Assembly: GCF_039392895.1 (NCBI RefSeq)
Contig: NZ_CP135027.1
Location: forward strand, 186,001 to 250,000
Direction: 5' to 3'
From: Buchnera aphidicola (Mindarus keteleerifoliae)
GTDB lineage: Bacteria > Pseudomonadota > Gammaproteobacteria > Enterobacterales > Enterobacteriaceae
DNA: 64,000 bases
Part shown: one piece after another, positions 10,637 through 21,104 of the stretch
Layout: every line of letters begins with the position of its first letter
Numbering within the stretch: position 1 is the stretch's first letter
Notes under the pieces: model-generated
What the model was told of the DNA's origin: nothing
Seen by the model: only the letters and a program-made list of their open reading frames with translations
Database searches by the model: none
Made by a program: the position numbers and the translations under genes

Positions 10637-13300
10637 ATGACAGAATACTTAAATAAAGATATAGATCCTATTGAAACTAAAGATTGGATAGAAGCAATCG
10701 AATCGGTAATTGATCGTGAAGGAATAGAAAGAGCAGAATTTTTAATTTCGTTAGTATTAAAAAAAATTCATAAAAAAAACCCTAATTTTTCTGCAGTTAA
10801 GTACATACAAAATTATATAAATACTATTTCAGTAGAAGAAGAACCGAAATATGTTGGAAATTTATCAATAGAAAAAAAAATTTGTTCATTTATTCGTTGG
10901 AATGCGATAATTATGGTTTTAAAAGCTTCTCAGAAAAATTTAGATCTAGGGGGACATTTATCATCTTTTCAATCTTTTGCAACAGTATATGAAGTTTGTT
11001 TTAATCATTTTTTTAAAGGAAAAAACGATCTGAATTCAGGAGATTTGATATATTTTCAGGGACATGCTTCACCGGGTATTTATGCTAGAGCTTTTTTAGA
11101 AGGTCGAATTTCGGAAAAGCAAATGAATAATTTTAGACAAGAAATTGAAGGAAATGGATTATCTTCTTATCCTCACCCTAAATTGATGCCTAACTTTTGG
11201 CAGTTTCCTACTGTTTCCATGGGTTTAGGACCAATATCTTCGATATATCAAGCTAAATTTTTAAAGTACTTAACAAACAGAGATTTAAAGGATACTACAA
11301 ATCAAACAGTATATGCTTTTTTAGGTGATGGAGAGATGGATGAACCTGAATCAAAAGGAGCTATTACAGTTGCAGCTAGGGAAAAATTAGATAATTTAAT
11401 TTTTGTTATAAATTGTAATTTACAAAGATTAGATGGTCCAGTATTAGGAAATGGAAAAATTATACATGAATTAGAAAATGTTTTTTTAGGAGCTGGATGG
11501 AGAGTTATTAAAGTAATATGGGGTAGTAGATGGGATCCGCTTTTTAAAAAAGATTGTTCTGGAAAATTAGTTGAGTTAATGAATGAAACTGTTGACGGAA
11601 ATTATCAAACCTTTAAATCAAAAGATGGAGGATACATTAGAAAAAAATTTTTTGAAAAATACAAAGAAACTAAAGAATTAGTTAGGAATATGACAGATAA
11701 AGAAATTTGGTTGTTAAATAGAGGAGGTCATGATTCTAAAAAAATATATGCTGCTTTAAATTTAGCAAAGAAAAAGGACGGAAGACCAACAGTTATATTA
11801 TTTCATACTGTAAAAGGATACGGAATGGGGAAAATTGCAGAGGGAAAAAATATCGCTCATCAGATAAAACAAATGAGTTTTTCAGATCTAAAATATATCA
11901 GAGATCGGTTTAATATTCCAGTTAAAGATGAAGAACTTTCTAAGTTACCTTACGTTTCTTTTAAAAAATTTTCTGAAGAATACAATTATTTGCATAATCA
12001 AAGAAAAAAATTAGGAGGATATCTACCATTTCGAAATACAAAATTTGATAAATGCTTTTTAATTCCTTCATTAAAAGAGTTTTCTTCTTTATTAAATAAA
12101 CAAAATAAAAGAATTTCTACTACAATAGCATTTGTTAGAATGCTAAATATTATGTTAAGAAATTCTGAAATACGAAATATATTAGTTCCTATAGTTGCGG
12201 ATGAAGCAAGAACATTTGGAATGGAAAGTTTATTTAGAAAAATAGGTATTTATAATGTTAGAGGACAAGTATATGAACCGCAAGATCTAGAACAATTTCT
12301 ATATTATAGAGAAGACAAAAATGGTCAAATTTTGCAGGAAGGAATCAATGAATTAGGAGCTGGAGCAATGTGGTTAGCAGCAGCTACTTCATATAGTAGC
12401 AATAATTTTCCAGTAATCCCGTTCTACATTTTTTATTCTATGTTTGGATTTCAAAGAATAGGAGATTTATTTTGGGCAGCAGGGGATCAACAGGCAAGAG
12501 GGTTTTTAATTGGAGCTACTTCAGGAAGAACTACTTTGAATGGAGAAGGATTGCAACATGAAGACGGACATAGTCATATACATTCTTTAACAGTTCCAAA
12601 TTGTATTTCTTATGATCCTGCTTATGCGTATGAAGTAGCGGTTATTATTCAGAATGGATTATATAGAATGTATGGAAAAAAGCAAGAAAATATTTATTTT
12701 TATATAACTACTACAAATGAAAATTATGCTATGCCAGAAATGCCTAAAAATTCTAAAACAGGAATTATAAAAGGTATTTATAAACTTAAAGAAGCTAAAA
12801 ATAAAAAATATAGAGTTCAATTAATGGGCTCAGGAGCTATTTTAGAAAGTGTGCATGAAGCTTCTGAAATTTTGCTTTCAAAATATGATATAGGATCGGA
12901 TATTTATAGTGTAACTTCTTTTACAGAATTAGCTAGAGATGGACAAGATTGTGAAAGGTGGAACTTATTTCATTCTACGAAAAAACCCAAAATTCCATAT
13001 ATTTCTCAAATTATGAATTCTTTTCCAGCTGTTGCTTCAACTGATTATATGAAATTATTTGCAGAACAGGTTAGACAATATATTCCTGCTAAACATTATT
13101 TTGTATTAGGTACTGATGGTTATGGCCGATCTGATAGCAGAAAAAAATTACGACATTATTTTGAAGTAGATGCACAACATATTGTTATAGCAGCTTTAAG
13201 GTTATTAGTTAAATGCGGATTTTTTGAATCTAAAATAGTAGATCAGGCAATTTCTAAATTTAATATTAACATCAATAAGATTAATCCGCGTTTAGCATAA
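10637..13300 (+). CDS. aceE: Pyruvate dehydrogenase E1 component (homodimeric)
   Basis: AceE decarboxylates pyruvate with thiamine diphosphate and passes the acetyl group to AceF. The 887-residue protein (start ATG at 10637; an in-frame TTG at 10631 is less likely) has the TPP motif GDGEMDEPES followed by NCNLQRLDGPV. It also has the transketolase-type pyrimidine domain with QDLEQFLYYRED and EGLQHEDGHSHI, and the C-terminal FVLGTDGYGRSD. Length matches E. coli AceE (887). aceF begins 25 bases downstream, forming an aceEF operon with lpd behind it. Confidence 0.97.
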   Translation: MTEYLNKDIDPIETKDWIEAIESVIDREGIERAEFLISLVLKKIHKKNPNFSAVKYIQNYINTISVEEEPKYVGNLSIEKKICSFIRWNAIIMVLKASQKNLDLGGHLSSFQSFATVYEVCFNHFFKGKNDLNSGDLIYFQGHASPGIYARAFLEGRISEKQMNNFRQEIEGNGLSSYPHPKLMPNFWQFPTVSMGLGPISSIYQAKFLKYLTNRDLKDTTNQTVYAFLGDGEMDEPESKGAITVAAREKLDNLIFVINCNLQRLDGPVLGNGKIIHELENVFLGAGWRVIKVIWGSRWDPLFKKDCSGKLVELMNETVDGNYQTFKSKDGGYIRKKFFEKYKETKELVRNMTDKEIWLLNRGGHDSKKIYAALNLAKKKDGRPTVILFHTVKGYGMGKIAEGKNIAHQIKQMSFSDLKYIRDRFNIPVKDEELSKLPYVSFKKFSEEYNYLHNQRKKLGGYLPFRNTKFDKCFLIPSLKEFSSLLNKQNKRISTTIAFVRMLNIMLRNSEIRNILVPIVADEARTFGMESLFRKIGIYNVRGQVYEPQDLEQFLYYREDKNGQILQEGINELGAGAMWLAAATSYSSNNFPVIPFYIFYSMFGFQRIGDLFWAAGDQQARGFLIGATSGRTTLNGEGLQHEDGHSHIHSLTVPNCISYDPAYAYEVAVIIQNGLYRMYGKKQENIYFYITTTNENYAMPEMPKNSKTGIIKGIYKLKEAKNKKYRVQLMGSGAILESVHEASEILLSKYDIGSDIYSVTSFTELARDGQDCERWNLFHSTKKPKIPYISQIMNSFPAVASTDYMKLFAEQVRQYIPAKHYFVLGTDGYGRSDSRKKLRHYFEVDAQHIVIAALRLLVKCGFFESKIVDQAISKFNININKINPRLA

Positions 13301-13325
13301 AAAGAATTAGAAAAGGATCATAAAA

Positions 13326-14549
13326 GTGAACATTGAAGTTAAAATTCCCGATATTGGTAGAGATTTAGTAGAAGTTATTGAAATTTTAGTTAAAAAAAAT
13401 GATAAAATAAAAAAAGAACAAATCTTAATTGTAGTAGAAGGACAGAAAGCTTCTATGGAAATTCCTTCTCCATTTTCTGGAACGATAAAAGAAGTGTTAA
13501 TTAACATAGGAGATAAGGTAAAATATAATGATGTTATCTTCATAATGAATTTAGAAAGTGAACAAATAAATTCCGATAATCAATATTTCTCAAGTGGTTT
13601 TGAAGAAGAAAAGATAAATTTTATTTCGAAAAAAAGAAAATCTGAAAAGAATATTTTTTTTCATGCTTCGCCTTTGATTCGCCGTTTAGCTAGATTATTA
13701 AAAATTAATTTAAAAAACTTAAAAGGATCAGGAAGAAAAGGTAGAATTTTAAAAGAAGATCTTGAATTATATAAAAATAAAAAAAATGAAAGTTTAGAAT
13801 TTAAAAAAAATAAAATTATCGATGTTGTAAAGGATTTAAAAAATTCTTATACGACTAAAGATCAAATTAAATTGACCAAAATTCAATTAGCATCTGGTCA
13901 AAATTTAAAAAAAAGTTGGAATGATATTCCACATGTCACTCAATTTTATGAATCAGATATTACAGAATTGGAAAAATTTAGAAAAGAAATAAATCTTTTA
14001 AAAAAAGAAGAACAGGATCAAAAAATAACATTACTTTCTGTTATTACTAAAGTTGTGGCAAGAGCATTAGAAAAATTTTCATGGTTTAATAGTTTTTTTT
14101 CGAATGAAAAAAATAGTTTTATTTTGAATAAAGATATTAATATAGGAATAGCTGTTGATACTAAAGATGGTTTAGTTGTTCCTGTTATAAAAAAAGTGAA
14201 TAAGAAAAGATTATCTCAATTATCTTATGAAATATTTTTAAAATGTAGAAAGGCAAGAAAAAAAAAATTAGCTTTATTAGATTTTCAAAATGGAAGTTTT
14301 ACTATTTCAAGTTTAGGAAAATTAGGAGGAACTGGATTTACACCTATTATAAATGCTCCACAAGTTGGAATTTTAGGAGTTTCTAAAACATTTATTAAAC
14401 CTATATGGAGAAAAAATGGTTTTGTTCCTCGATTAATATTACCATTTTCTTTGTCATATGATCATCGAATTATTGATGGTGTGTATGGTGCTAAATTTAT
14501 GGAATATATAAGTAACTTTTTATCTGAAATTAGATTGTTGATCCTATAG
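13326..14549 (+). CDS. aceF: Pyruvate dehydrogenase E2, dihydrolipoamide acetyltransferase
   Basis: AceF transfers the acetyl group to CoA and forms the PDH core. The 407-residue protein has one N-terminal lipoyl domain (lipoylated lysine in EGQKASME, about residue 41). A peripheral subunit-binding domain follows (SPLIRRLARLLKI, about 115-127), then the catalytic domain ending in SYDHRIIDG with the active-site His and Asp. E. coli AceF has three lipoyl domains and about 630 residues. The start is GTG at 13326, preceded by AAGGAT; no upstream ATG fits the family N-terminus (NIEVKIPDIG). Confidence 0.95.
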   Translation: MNIEVKIPDIGRDLVEVIEILVKKNDKIKKEQILIVVEGQKASMEIPSPFSGTIKEVLINIGDKVKYNDVIFIMNLESEQINSDNQYFSSGFEEEKINFISKKRKSEKNIFFHASPLIRRLARLLKINLKNLKGSGRKGRILKEDLELYKNKKNESLEFKKNKIIDVVKDLKNSYTTKDQIKLTKIQLASGQNLKKSWNDIPHVTQFYESDITELEKFRKEINLLKKEEQDQKITLLSVITKVVARALEKFSWFNSFFSNEKNSFILNKDINIGIAVDTKDGLVVPVIKKVNKKRLSQLSYEIFLKCRKARKKKLALLDFQNGSFTISSLGKLGGTGFTPIINAPQVGILGVSKTFIKPIWRKNGFVPRLILPFSLSYDHRIIDGVYGAKFMEYISNFLSEIRLLIL

Positions 14550-14694
14550 ATACATTCATAATATATTAATTTAATGAAGATTATTTGTAAATTAAGAATA
14601 ATTATTATGAGTTAAACATTTTATTTAAATAAGTTTAATAATCTTTTTATTTAGATTCATTTAATAATGAAATCATTTGGGAAATAAAATAAAA

Positions 14695-16107
14695 ATGTGT
14701 GATAAAAGTAATAAAACAGTTGTTATAATAGGAGCTGGTCCGGCTGGATATACAGCTGCTTTTCGTTGTTCAGATTTAGGTTTAAACACTATTTTAATTG
14801 AAAATTATTGTAATTTAGGAGGTGTTTGTTTAAATGTAGGATGTATTCCTTCTAAAAGTTTACTATATGTTTCAAAAACTATTAATCAAATTAAGGAATT
14901 ATCTATTTGCGGAATTTCATTTTCTTCATTTGATATAAATATAAAAAAGTTGATAAATTGGAAAAAAGAAAATATAAGTAAATTAAATTTTGCTTTAAGT
15001 CATATGGCAAAAAAAAGAGGGATTAAAGTAATAAATGGTGTTGCAAAATTTAAGTCAGAAAATGAGTTAGTTATTCTAAAAAATGATGTATATGTTTCGA
15101 ATCTTGAATTTAAAAATGCAATTATTGCAACAGGATCAAAATCAGTAAAATTAGCTTTTCTTCCTTATGAAAGTAAAAAAGTTTGGACTTCTACAGAGGC
15201 ATTATCTATTCCTTATATTCCTAAAAAATTATTAATTATTGGTGGAGGTGTTATTGGTTTAGAAATGGCAACAATATATCATTCTTTGGGTTCTAAAATT
15301 GATATTACCGATAATCACAGTCATATTTTTCCTTCTGTAGATAATGATGTAATTCAAATTTTCTTAAATGCTATCAAAAATAAATTTAACGTTATGTTAG
15401 AAACAAACATTTTAGATGTAAAAGAAGTAGAAAATGGTATGTTAGTAACAATAGATCAAAAAGAAAAAGGAAAGAAAACAATATTATACGATGCCATATT
15501 AGTAGCTGTAGGACGAGTTCCTTCTCTCGGTTCATTAGGGATTAAAGAAATTGGCGTCAAAATAAATAATAAAGGTTTTATAAAAGTTAATGAACAATTG
15601 AAAACAAATATAAAGAATATCTACGCTGTTGGTGATGTTACAGGACAACCTATGTTAGCACACAAAGGAATTCATCAAGGTAAAATAGCTGCGGAAGTTA
15701 TAGCAGGGAAAGAACATTTTTTTGATCCTGAAGTTGTTCCAAATGTAGCTTATACAGAACCAGAAATTGCTTGGACTGGAATCATTGAAAAAGATGCTAA
15801 AAAATTAAACATTAATTATAAGGTTGCCACGTTTCCTTGGATTGCTTCAGGAAGAGCAATTGCATCTAATTGTTCTTTGTTTGGATCAACAAAATTAATT
15901 TTCAATAAAGATACAAAAAGATTGATAGGAGGAGTAATAATAGGTAGAAATGCCGGAGAATTACTTTCTGAAATCAGTTTAGCCATTGAAATGGGATGTG
16001 ATGCTCAAGATATTTCTTTGACCATACATCCGCATCCAACTTTATCAGAAACGATTTCATTAGCAGCTGAAATATGTGAAGGGACTATCACCGATTTAAT
16101 AAATTAA
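14695..16107 (+). CDS. lpd: Dihydrolipoamide dehydrogenase (E3)
   Basis: Lpd reoxidises dihydrolipoamide in the PDH and 2-oxoglutarate dehydrogenase complexes, passing electrons to NAD. The sequence shows the FAD fold (VVIIGAGPAGYTAA), the redox-active disulfide GGVCLNVGCIPSK, a second Rossmann motif (LLIIGGGVIGLEMA), the FAD motif IYAVGDVTG and the catalytic HPHPTLSE. I prefer the ATG at 14695 over the in-frame TTG at 14677; it gives MCDKSNKTVVIIG, close to E. coli. The gene is separated from aceF by 145 bases and followed by a strong hairpin. Confidence 0.97.
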   Translation: MCDKSNKTVVIIGAGPAGYTAAFRCSDLGLNTILIENYCNLGGVCLNVGCIPSKSLLYVSKTINQIKELSICGISFSSFDINIKKLINWKKENISKLNFALSHMAKKRGIKVINGVAKFKSENELVILKNDVYVSNLEFKNAIIATGSKSVKLAFLPYESKKVWTSTEALSIPYIPKKLLIIGGGVIGLEMATIYHSLGSKIDITDNHSHIFPSVDNDVIQIFLNAIKNKFNVMLETNILDVKEVENGMLVTIDQKEKGKKTILYDAILVAVGRVPSLGSLGIKEIGVKINNKGFIKVNEQLKTNIKNIYAVGDVTGQPMLAHKGIHQGKIAAEVIAGKEHFFDPEVVPNVAYTEPEIAWTGIIEKDAKKLNINYKVATFPWIASGRAIASNCSLFGSTKLIFNKDTKRLIGGVIIGRNAGELLSEISLAIEMGCDAQDISLTIHPHPTLSETISLAAEICEGTITDLIN

Positions 16108-16160
16108 TATTTAAAAGCATCTGAAAAAGTTCTGAAATTTTCATTTTGAAAGAATTATTT

Positions 16161-16201
16161 AACATATAGTTCTATTTTTTTGAATAAAAGAACTATATGT
16201 T
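16161..16201. terminator. Bidirectional hairpin between convergent lpd and mtn
   Basis: A perfect 13-bp inverted repeat (AACATATAGTTCT paired with AGAACTATATGTT) with a 15-base loop lies between the convergent lpd and mtn genes. Neither side has a classic T run right after the stem, so function is inferred from position and symmetry. Confidence 0.6.
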
Positions 16202-16273
16202 TGAAATAAAAATTAAATTATAGAAAATTTTATTTTTGTAATTATATAACTGAAATATAATGGATATTAAAAT

Positions 16274-16975
16274 TTAATCACCGTTAAAAAACTTTAAAAT
16301 TTCAAATATAATTAACCAAGATTTTAAATTAATGTTAAGTATATTTTTTTTAAATTCTATTTTTGATTTATTCCCGGAACAATCAGATATTAATTTAATG
16401 TTAATAAAAGGGGTATTAAATATGTAACAAACATGTGCAATGGCAGTAGATTCCATATCTAACGCAATAGCTGAAGGAATTTTCTTTTTAATAATATTTA
16501 AGTTGTCTTTTCCTTGTAAAAAGATATCTCCGGTTATTAATAATCCTAAAAAAAAAGGGATTTTTTTTTCAGTACAAATTTTTATGATAATGTTTTTTAA
16601 ATAAAAATTAGGATAAAAAAAAATTGGTAAATTAGGAATTTTTCCTACAGGATAATTAAAAGCTGTTAAGTCAACATCGTGATAACATAATTTTTCTGGA
16701 ATTAGAATATCGAATATTTTTTTATTTTTTTTTAGTGATCCGCAGGATCCTATGTTTATGATAAAATCAATTTTGTATTTGCAAAGTAAGATGCTTGTAG
16801 CACAGCTAGCATTAGTTTTTCCAACACCACATTGTAATAAAAAGATTTTAATCTTTTTAAATTTTCCTATATAAAGTATATAATTTTTAAAATTATTTTT
16901 TTTATATATAAATATTTTTTTTTTGATTTCATTTAGTTCTTGTTTCATTGCTACAATGATACCTAGATTAAGCAT
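16274..16975 (-). CDS. mtn: 5'-methylthioadenosine/S-adenosylhomocysteine nucleosidase
   Basis: Mtn (Pfs) cleaves methylthioadenosine and S-adenosylhomocysteine to adenine and the thio-sugar. The 233 residues begin LGIIVAMKQELNEI with the catalytic Glu region. They carry NIGSCGSL, the substrate motif ALDMESTAIAHVC with its Glu, and ISDCSG with the catalytic Asp. Length matches E. coli (232). speD and speE, which I recall beside lpd in other Buchnera, are absent here; that would remove the main source of methylthioadenosine and leave SAH as the likely substrate. Confidence 0.94.
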   Translation of the reverse strand: MLNLGIIVAMKQELNEIKKKIFIYKKNNFKNYILYIGKFKKIKIFLLQCGVGKTNASCATSILLCKYKIDFIINIGSCGSLKKNKKIFDILIPEKLCYHDVDLTAFNYPVGKIPNLPIFFYPNFYLKNIIIKICTEKKIPFFLGLLITGDIFLQGKDNLNIIKKKIPSAIALDMESTAIAHVCYIFNTPFINIKLISDCSGNKSKIEFKKNILNINLKSWLIIFEILKFFNGD

Positions 16976-17070
16976 AATTTTTCTAAAACCGTTATTTTTT
17001 ATGTTAAAAAAACATTTTAAAAAAAAGATTTTATGTTAAATAAAATTTAGAATTAAAAGTTTTCTATAAA

Positions 17071-17415
17071 TTATACGCTAAATGATAGTCCACAACCACA
17101 TGTAATCTTTGCATTTGGATTAGAAATAGTAAATTTAGATCCTTCTAAATTTTCTATAAAATCTAATGTTCCCCCTATAAGATATTGAAAGCTTATATGA
17201 TCTATTATTACAGGAACATTATCTTTTTTTAAAAAAATATCTTTTTTGTTTATTTTTTCATCAAAAATAAAACCATATTTAAATCCTGTACATCCCCCTC
17301 CTGTAATATAAATTCGGAATTTTAAGTTTTTATTTTTCTTGTTTTTAAAAAGTTCAATTATTTTGTTTTTTGCTGTTTTGGAAATAAAAATACTTCTTTG
17401 ATTTTTTTCAGACAT
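17071..17415 (-). CDS. erpA: Iron-sulfur cluster insertion protein ErpA
   Basis: This 114-residue A-type carrier delivers Fe-S clusters to apoproteins. The three conserved cysteines are visible: one in [12 protein letters not shown] and two in the C-terminal CGCGLSFSV. Length and the motif [19 protein letters not shown] match ErpA (YadR) rather than IscA. It lies on the same strand as mtn but 95 bases away. Confidence 0.93.
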   Translation of the reverse strand: MSEKNQRSIFISKTAKNKIIELFKNKKNKNLKFRIYITGGGCTGFKYGFIFDEKINKKDIFLKKDNVPVIIDHISFQYLIGGTLDFIENLEGSKFTISNPNAKITCGCGLSFSV

Positions 17416-17598
17416 ATTTAGAAAATAAATTTTGTTTAGAATATTTTATTGATATAAACTATATTATAATTCTTGTTATAACAACAATTATTTATTAATA
17501 TTTTTGTGTTTTTAAGGAAGTGTTTTATTTTTTTAAAAATAAATATTTTTAAAAAAATTTTGTTTAAAAAAAATAATCATATTAATTAATATTTCAAT

Positions 17599-18750
17599 TT
17601 ATTTCTTTCTTAAAAATGTAGGAATATCTAGATATTCTATATTTTTTTTGACAATAAATTTAGAATTTATTAATTTTTCTTTCTTTTTTTTATTTTCTCT
17701 GAAAAAAATAGGATCTTTTAATTCAATGTTTGAATTTTTCAAAATATTTTCTTGTTTTGATTTTTTAAAAGAAATGTCATTTCTTTCATGAGAAAAATTT
17801 ATTTCAATTCCTGTTGCAATAACTGTAACTTTAATTGTATTTTTTATTTTTGAATCTAAAGATGTACCAATTACTATGGTTGCATGATCGGAAGAAAATG
17901 ATCTAATAATATTTCCAATAGTTTCAAATTCATTTAATTTTAAATCTGAATTAGCAGTTATATTAACTAAAACTCCTTTTGCTCCTGATAAATTAACATC
18001 CTCTAATAATGGGCTTGAAATGGCAGTTTCAGTCGCTTCTTCTGCTCTATTTTTTCCGGAAGAAGTTCCTATTCCCATCATAGCGTATCCCATTTCTGAC
18101 ATCACAGTTCTGACATCAGCAAAATCTACATTAATCAAACCAGGCTGAGTTATAAGCTGAGCAATACTTTGTATAGCCCCTTTTAAAATATTATTTACTT
18201 CACTAAAAGCGTTTAATAAAGAAATTTCTTTACTTAATACCTTGATTAGTTTGTCATTTGGTATGACGATCAATGAATCGACAGTTTTTGATAATTTTTG
18301 TATTCCAATTTCAGCAAATTCTATTCTTTTTTTTCCTTCAAAATTGAAGGGTTTAGTAACAATTGAAACAGTTAATATGCCTAATTCTTTTGCTATTCTA
18401 GCAATTATAGGAGCTGCTCCAGTACCTGTTCCTCCTCCCATTCCAGCAGCAATAAACACCATATCTGCTCCTTTTAAAATATTTTTTAAAATTTCTTGAT
18501 CTTCTTCAGCAGAACGTTTTCCTATTTCTGGATTTGCACCGGCTCCTAATCCTTTAGTAATTCGGTTGCCTATTTGTATTTTTTTTTCGACTTCTATTTT
18601 CTTTAAAGCTTGTTCATCAGTGTTAATAGCAAAAAATTCTACTCCTGTTATTTTTTCTTTTATCATATGTTCTATAGCATTACATCCTCCTCCTCCGATT
18701 CCTATTACTTTAATAATAGCATATTCATTTGTTTTTTTTTCTTTTAACAT
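17599..18750 (-). CDS. ftsZ: Cell division GTPase FtsZ
   Basis: FtsZ polymerises into the division ring. The 383-residue protein has the tubulin signature GGGTGTGA (about residues 105-112), the T7 loop [11 protein letters not shown], and the conserved C-terminal peptide DIPTFLRKK that binds FtsA. A clear GGAGC precedes the ATG. It follows ftsA on the minus strand with a 55-base gap. The gene is intact although the neighbouring peptidoglycan genes have decayed. Confidence 0.97.
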   Translation of the reverse strand: MLKEKKTNEYAIIKVIGIGGGGCNAIEHMIKEKITGVEFFAINTDEQALKKIEVEKKIQIGNRITKGLGAGANPEIGKRSAEEDQEILKNILKGADMVFIAAGMGGGTGTGAAPIIARIAKELGILTVSIVTKPFNFEGKKRIEFAEIGIQKLSKTVDSLIVIPNDKLIKVLSKEISLLNAFSEVNNILKGAIQSIAQLITQPGLINVDFADVRTVMSEMGYAMMGIGTSSGKNRAEEATETAISSPLLEDVNLSGAKGVLVNITANSDLKLNEFETIGNIIRSFSSDHATIVIGTSLDSKIKNTIKVTVIATGIEINFSHERNDISFKKSKQENILKNSNIELKDPIFFRENKKKKEKLINSKFIVKKNIEYLDIPTFLRKK

Positions 18751-18805
18751 AATTGCTCCATTTTTTATTATGTAAACTTTTTAAACATTTTTAATGCATA
18801 ATATT

Positions 18806-20074
18806 TTAAAATTCTTTTTTTATCCAAAAATGAATTTTTTTAAACCATTTTTGAAAAAAGTTTTCATTTTTAATATTTTTTTTCTCTTTAAGAAATTCTT
18901 TTTTTCCGTATTTTAATAATCCTATTACTGTGGAATAATTTTCATTATTAATGTCATTTGTTAATCCTTCTATTTTTTTGGTTTTTCCTATTTTTACTTT
19001 AGTTTTAAATATTTTTTTAGCATGATTAATTAAATTTTTTATTTTTGAAGCTCCTCCTGTTAATATTATCCCTCCTGATAGTTCTTTTTCAATTTTGGTT
19101 TTGTCAGAAGTTTCAAAGAATACAAGTAATTTTTTTTTGACTAAATTTAAGAGTTCTAAGTATCGAGCTTCTATAACATTTTGTAATAATTTTGAATCAA
19201 TATATTTCTTTTTACTTTCATCGAATGAAATTATTTCGATTTGTTTTGTTTTTTTTTCATTTCTTTCATCAGAACATCCATTTTCAATTTTAATGATTTC
19301 AGCATCTTTTTTTGAAATGGAAAAGATAGAAGATATATCGTTAGTAACATTGTTACCTGCATAAGGAATAACAAAACTACAGCTGATAGATCCGTTGACG
19401 TATGTAGTTACGTCCATAGTCCCGCTTCCTATATCTATTATGCAAACCCCTAACTTTTTTTCTTCCTTAGAAATTACAGCTTCTTTAGAAGCTAACCCAG
19501 AATAAATAATTTTATCTACTTTTATTCCACAATTTTGAACTGATTTTACGAAGTTTTTTACTATTTTATTATGACATGTAATTAGATGTACTTCTACTTG
19601 CATTCTTATTCCAGACAAACCTAAAGGGTTTTTTATTCCAATTTTTTGATCGATAGCAAATTCTTTTGGAATGACATGCAAAATTTCATGCTCATTATTT
19701 ATTTTTACAAATTGGGCAGTATGAATAACATTTTTTATATCTTCTTCAGTTACTTCTTCTTTTGATAATGGAACTATTCCAATTTCGTTTTGAAAATGAA
19801 TGTGCTTACTAGATATAGATAAATAGACAGAAGAAATATTATATCCCGCCATATTTTCAGCTAGTTCAATAGAACTTTGAATTGATTTAGAAACAGATTT
19901 TAAATTAGTTACTTCTCCTTTTTCAATTCCATGAGATCGACTAATCCCTATTCCTATTATATTAATTAAATTAATAGGTGAAATTTCTCCTATTAAAGTA
20001 ACAACTTTTGTTGTTCCTATATCTAGTCCAACTATTATTTTTTTTTTTGTTAGTTGATTCATTTTTTCTTCCAA
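18806..20074 (-). CDS. ftsA: Cell division protein FtsA (actin-like membrane tether)
   Basis: FtsA anchors FtsZ filaments to the inner membrane. The 422 residues begin with the phosphate-1 ATP motif VGLDIGTTKVV and include the FtsA-specific 1C subdomain. They carry VCIIDIGSGTMDVTTY (phosphate 2) and GGIILTGGASKIKNL (adenosine motif). The tail FFQKWFKKIHFWIKKEF is an amphipathic helix suited to membrane binding. In less reduced relatives ddlB and murC lie directly upstream; here only their relics remain. Confidence 0.96.
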   Translation of the reverse strand: MEEKMNQLTKKKIIVGLDIGTTKVVTLIGEISPINLINIIGIGISRSHGIEKGEVTNLKSVSKSIQSSIELAENMAGYNISSVYLSISSKHIHFQNEIGIVPLSKEEVTEEDIKNVIHTAQFVKINNEHEILHVIPKEFAIDQKIGIKNPLGLSGIRMQVEVHLITCHNKIVKNFVKSVQNCGIKVDKIIYSGLASKEAVISKEEKKLGVCIIDIGSGTMDVTTYVNGSISCSFVIPYAGNNVTNDISSIFSISKKDAEIIKIENGCSDERNEKKTKQIEIISFDESKKKYIDSKLLQNVIEARYLELLNLVKKKLLVFFETSDKTKIEKELSGGIILTGGASKIKNLINHAKKIFKTKVKIGKTKKIEGLTNDINNENYSTVIGLLKYGKKEFLKEKKNIKNENFFQKWFKKIHFWIKKEF

Positions 20075-20221
20075 ACCAAATAATTTTTATATGAGATAAA
20101 AGTTTTTTTGAATAACATATTTCTCAAAATTTTAGAAAATATTAATTTTAATTTATATGAAATTTAAAAAAATATTATTTTGCTTAATTTAACATTTTTT
20201 ATTAAATTTAAGAATGATAAA

Positions 20222-21060
20222 TTAGCAATTTTAGCAGTTATAAGAATAAAACTTTTTAGTCATTTCAGGACAAGTATTGATTTCAAGCATTCAAATTTTT
20301 TTATTATCGATAATAAAATCCGCTTTTTTGTATTCATTGTAATTTGATATTTTCTAAGCTTGTTTAGGTACATAATTCATTTTTTACGATTTTTCAAATC
20401 TATTTTGGAAACAGTATTTTATTTTATTGAAAATATATTTAGAATGATAATCGTAAAATTTATTTTTGTATTAATTTTGATAGAAGGTAATAATTATTTG
20501 CTAAGTATTATTATAATATATTCTTAATTATATACTTATTCTTCTAATATAACGGTTTTTCATAAAAAAAGCTTTTTTTAAAAAAAAATATTTTTTTATA
20601 TGAATCAATTACAAAAATACTTAGACTGGGTCTTTCAGTATTTAATTTAATAATGATAGGAATCTTTAGTTCTCTATTTTTTTAATATGTTTAAAGATTT
20701 TTTTTAAATTCATAGAATTTTAAATACATAAAAAGAAGAATTGGTAATTTAAATTTTTTCCATAATAATTTGCTTTTTAGTTTATTTATAGTTGTAACTA
20801 GCTCCGAAATTCCATTTTTCGTTTGAAGAATAATCTTTAAGCATTTAAATATACCTCAAACTTTTCTACCTTTTTCATTCTTTCTATTCAAAACAATAAA
20901 TATTTCTAAAAATCTTTGTTTTTACGTTGAATTACAGGATAAATTTTAGTGTCAATTCCAAATATCAAATAGCTATTTTTTAGAGACATTTAAAATTTAT
21001 TTTTCTGATTATAAAAAGATTTCTCTTTTTGAAGGAACTTTTTTTAATAAAAAGGCTATT
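20222..21060 (-). pseudogene. ddlB: Degraded D-alanine--D-alanine ligase (ddlB relic)
   Basis: No ORF survives, but minus-strand translation recovers ordered blocks of DdlB. Near 21030 is VPSKREIFL, corresponding to GGTSAEREVSL. At about 20735-20790 is NKLKSKLLWKKFKLPI, corresponding to DKLRSKLLWQGAGLPV. At about 20235-20290 is MLEINTCPEMT, corresponding to LLEANTSPGMT. Stops and frame changes separate the blocks. Order and spacing agree with a full-length gene that decayed in place, beside ftsA as in relatives. It would have made the D-Ala-D-Ala dipeptide for peptidoglycan. Confidence 0.85.
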
Positions 21061-21104
21061 TTTTATTTATGTTTATTGTCTTTTTAAAAAAAATTAATGA
21101 TAGA

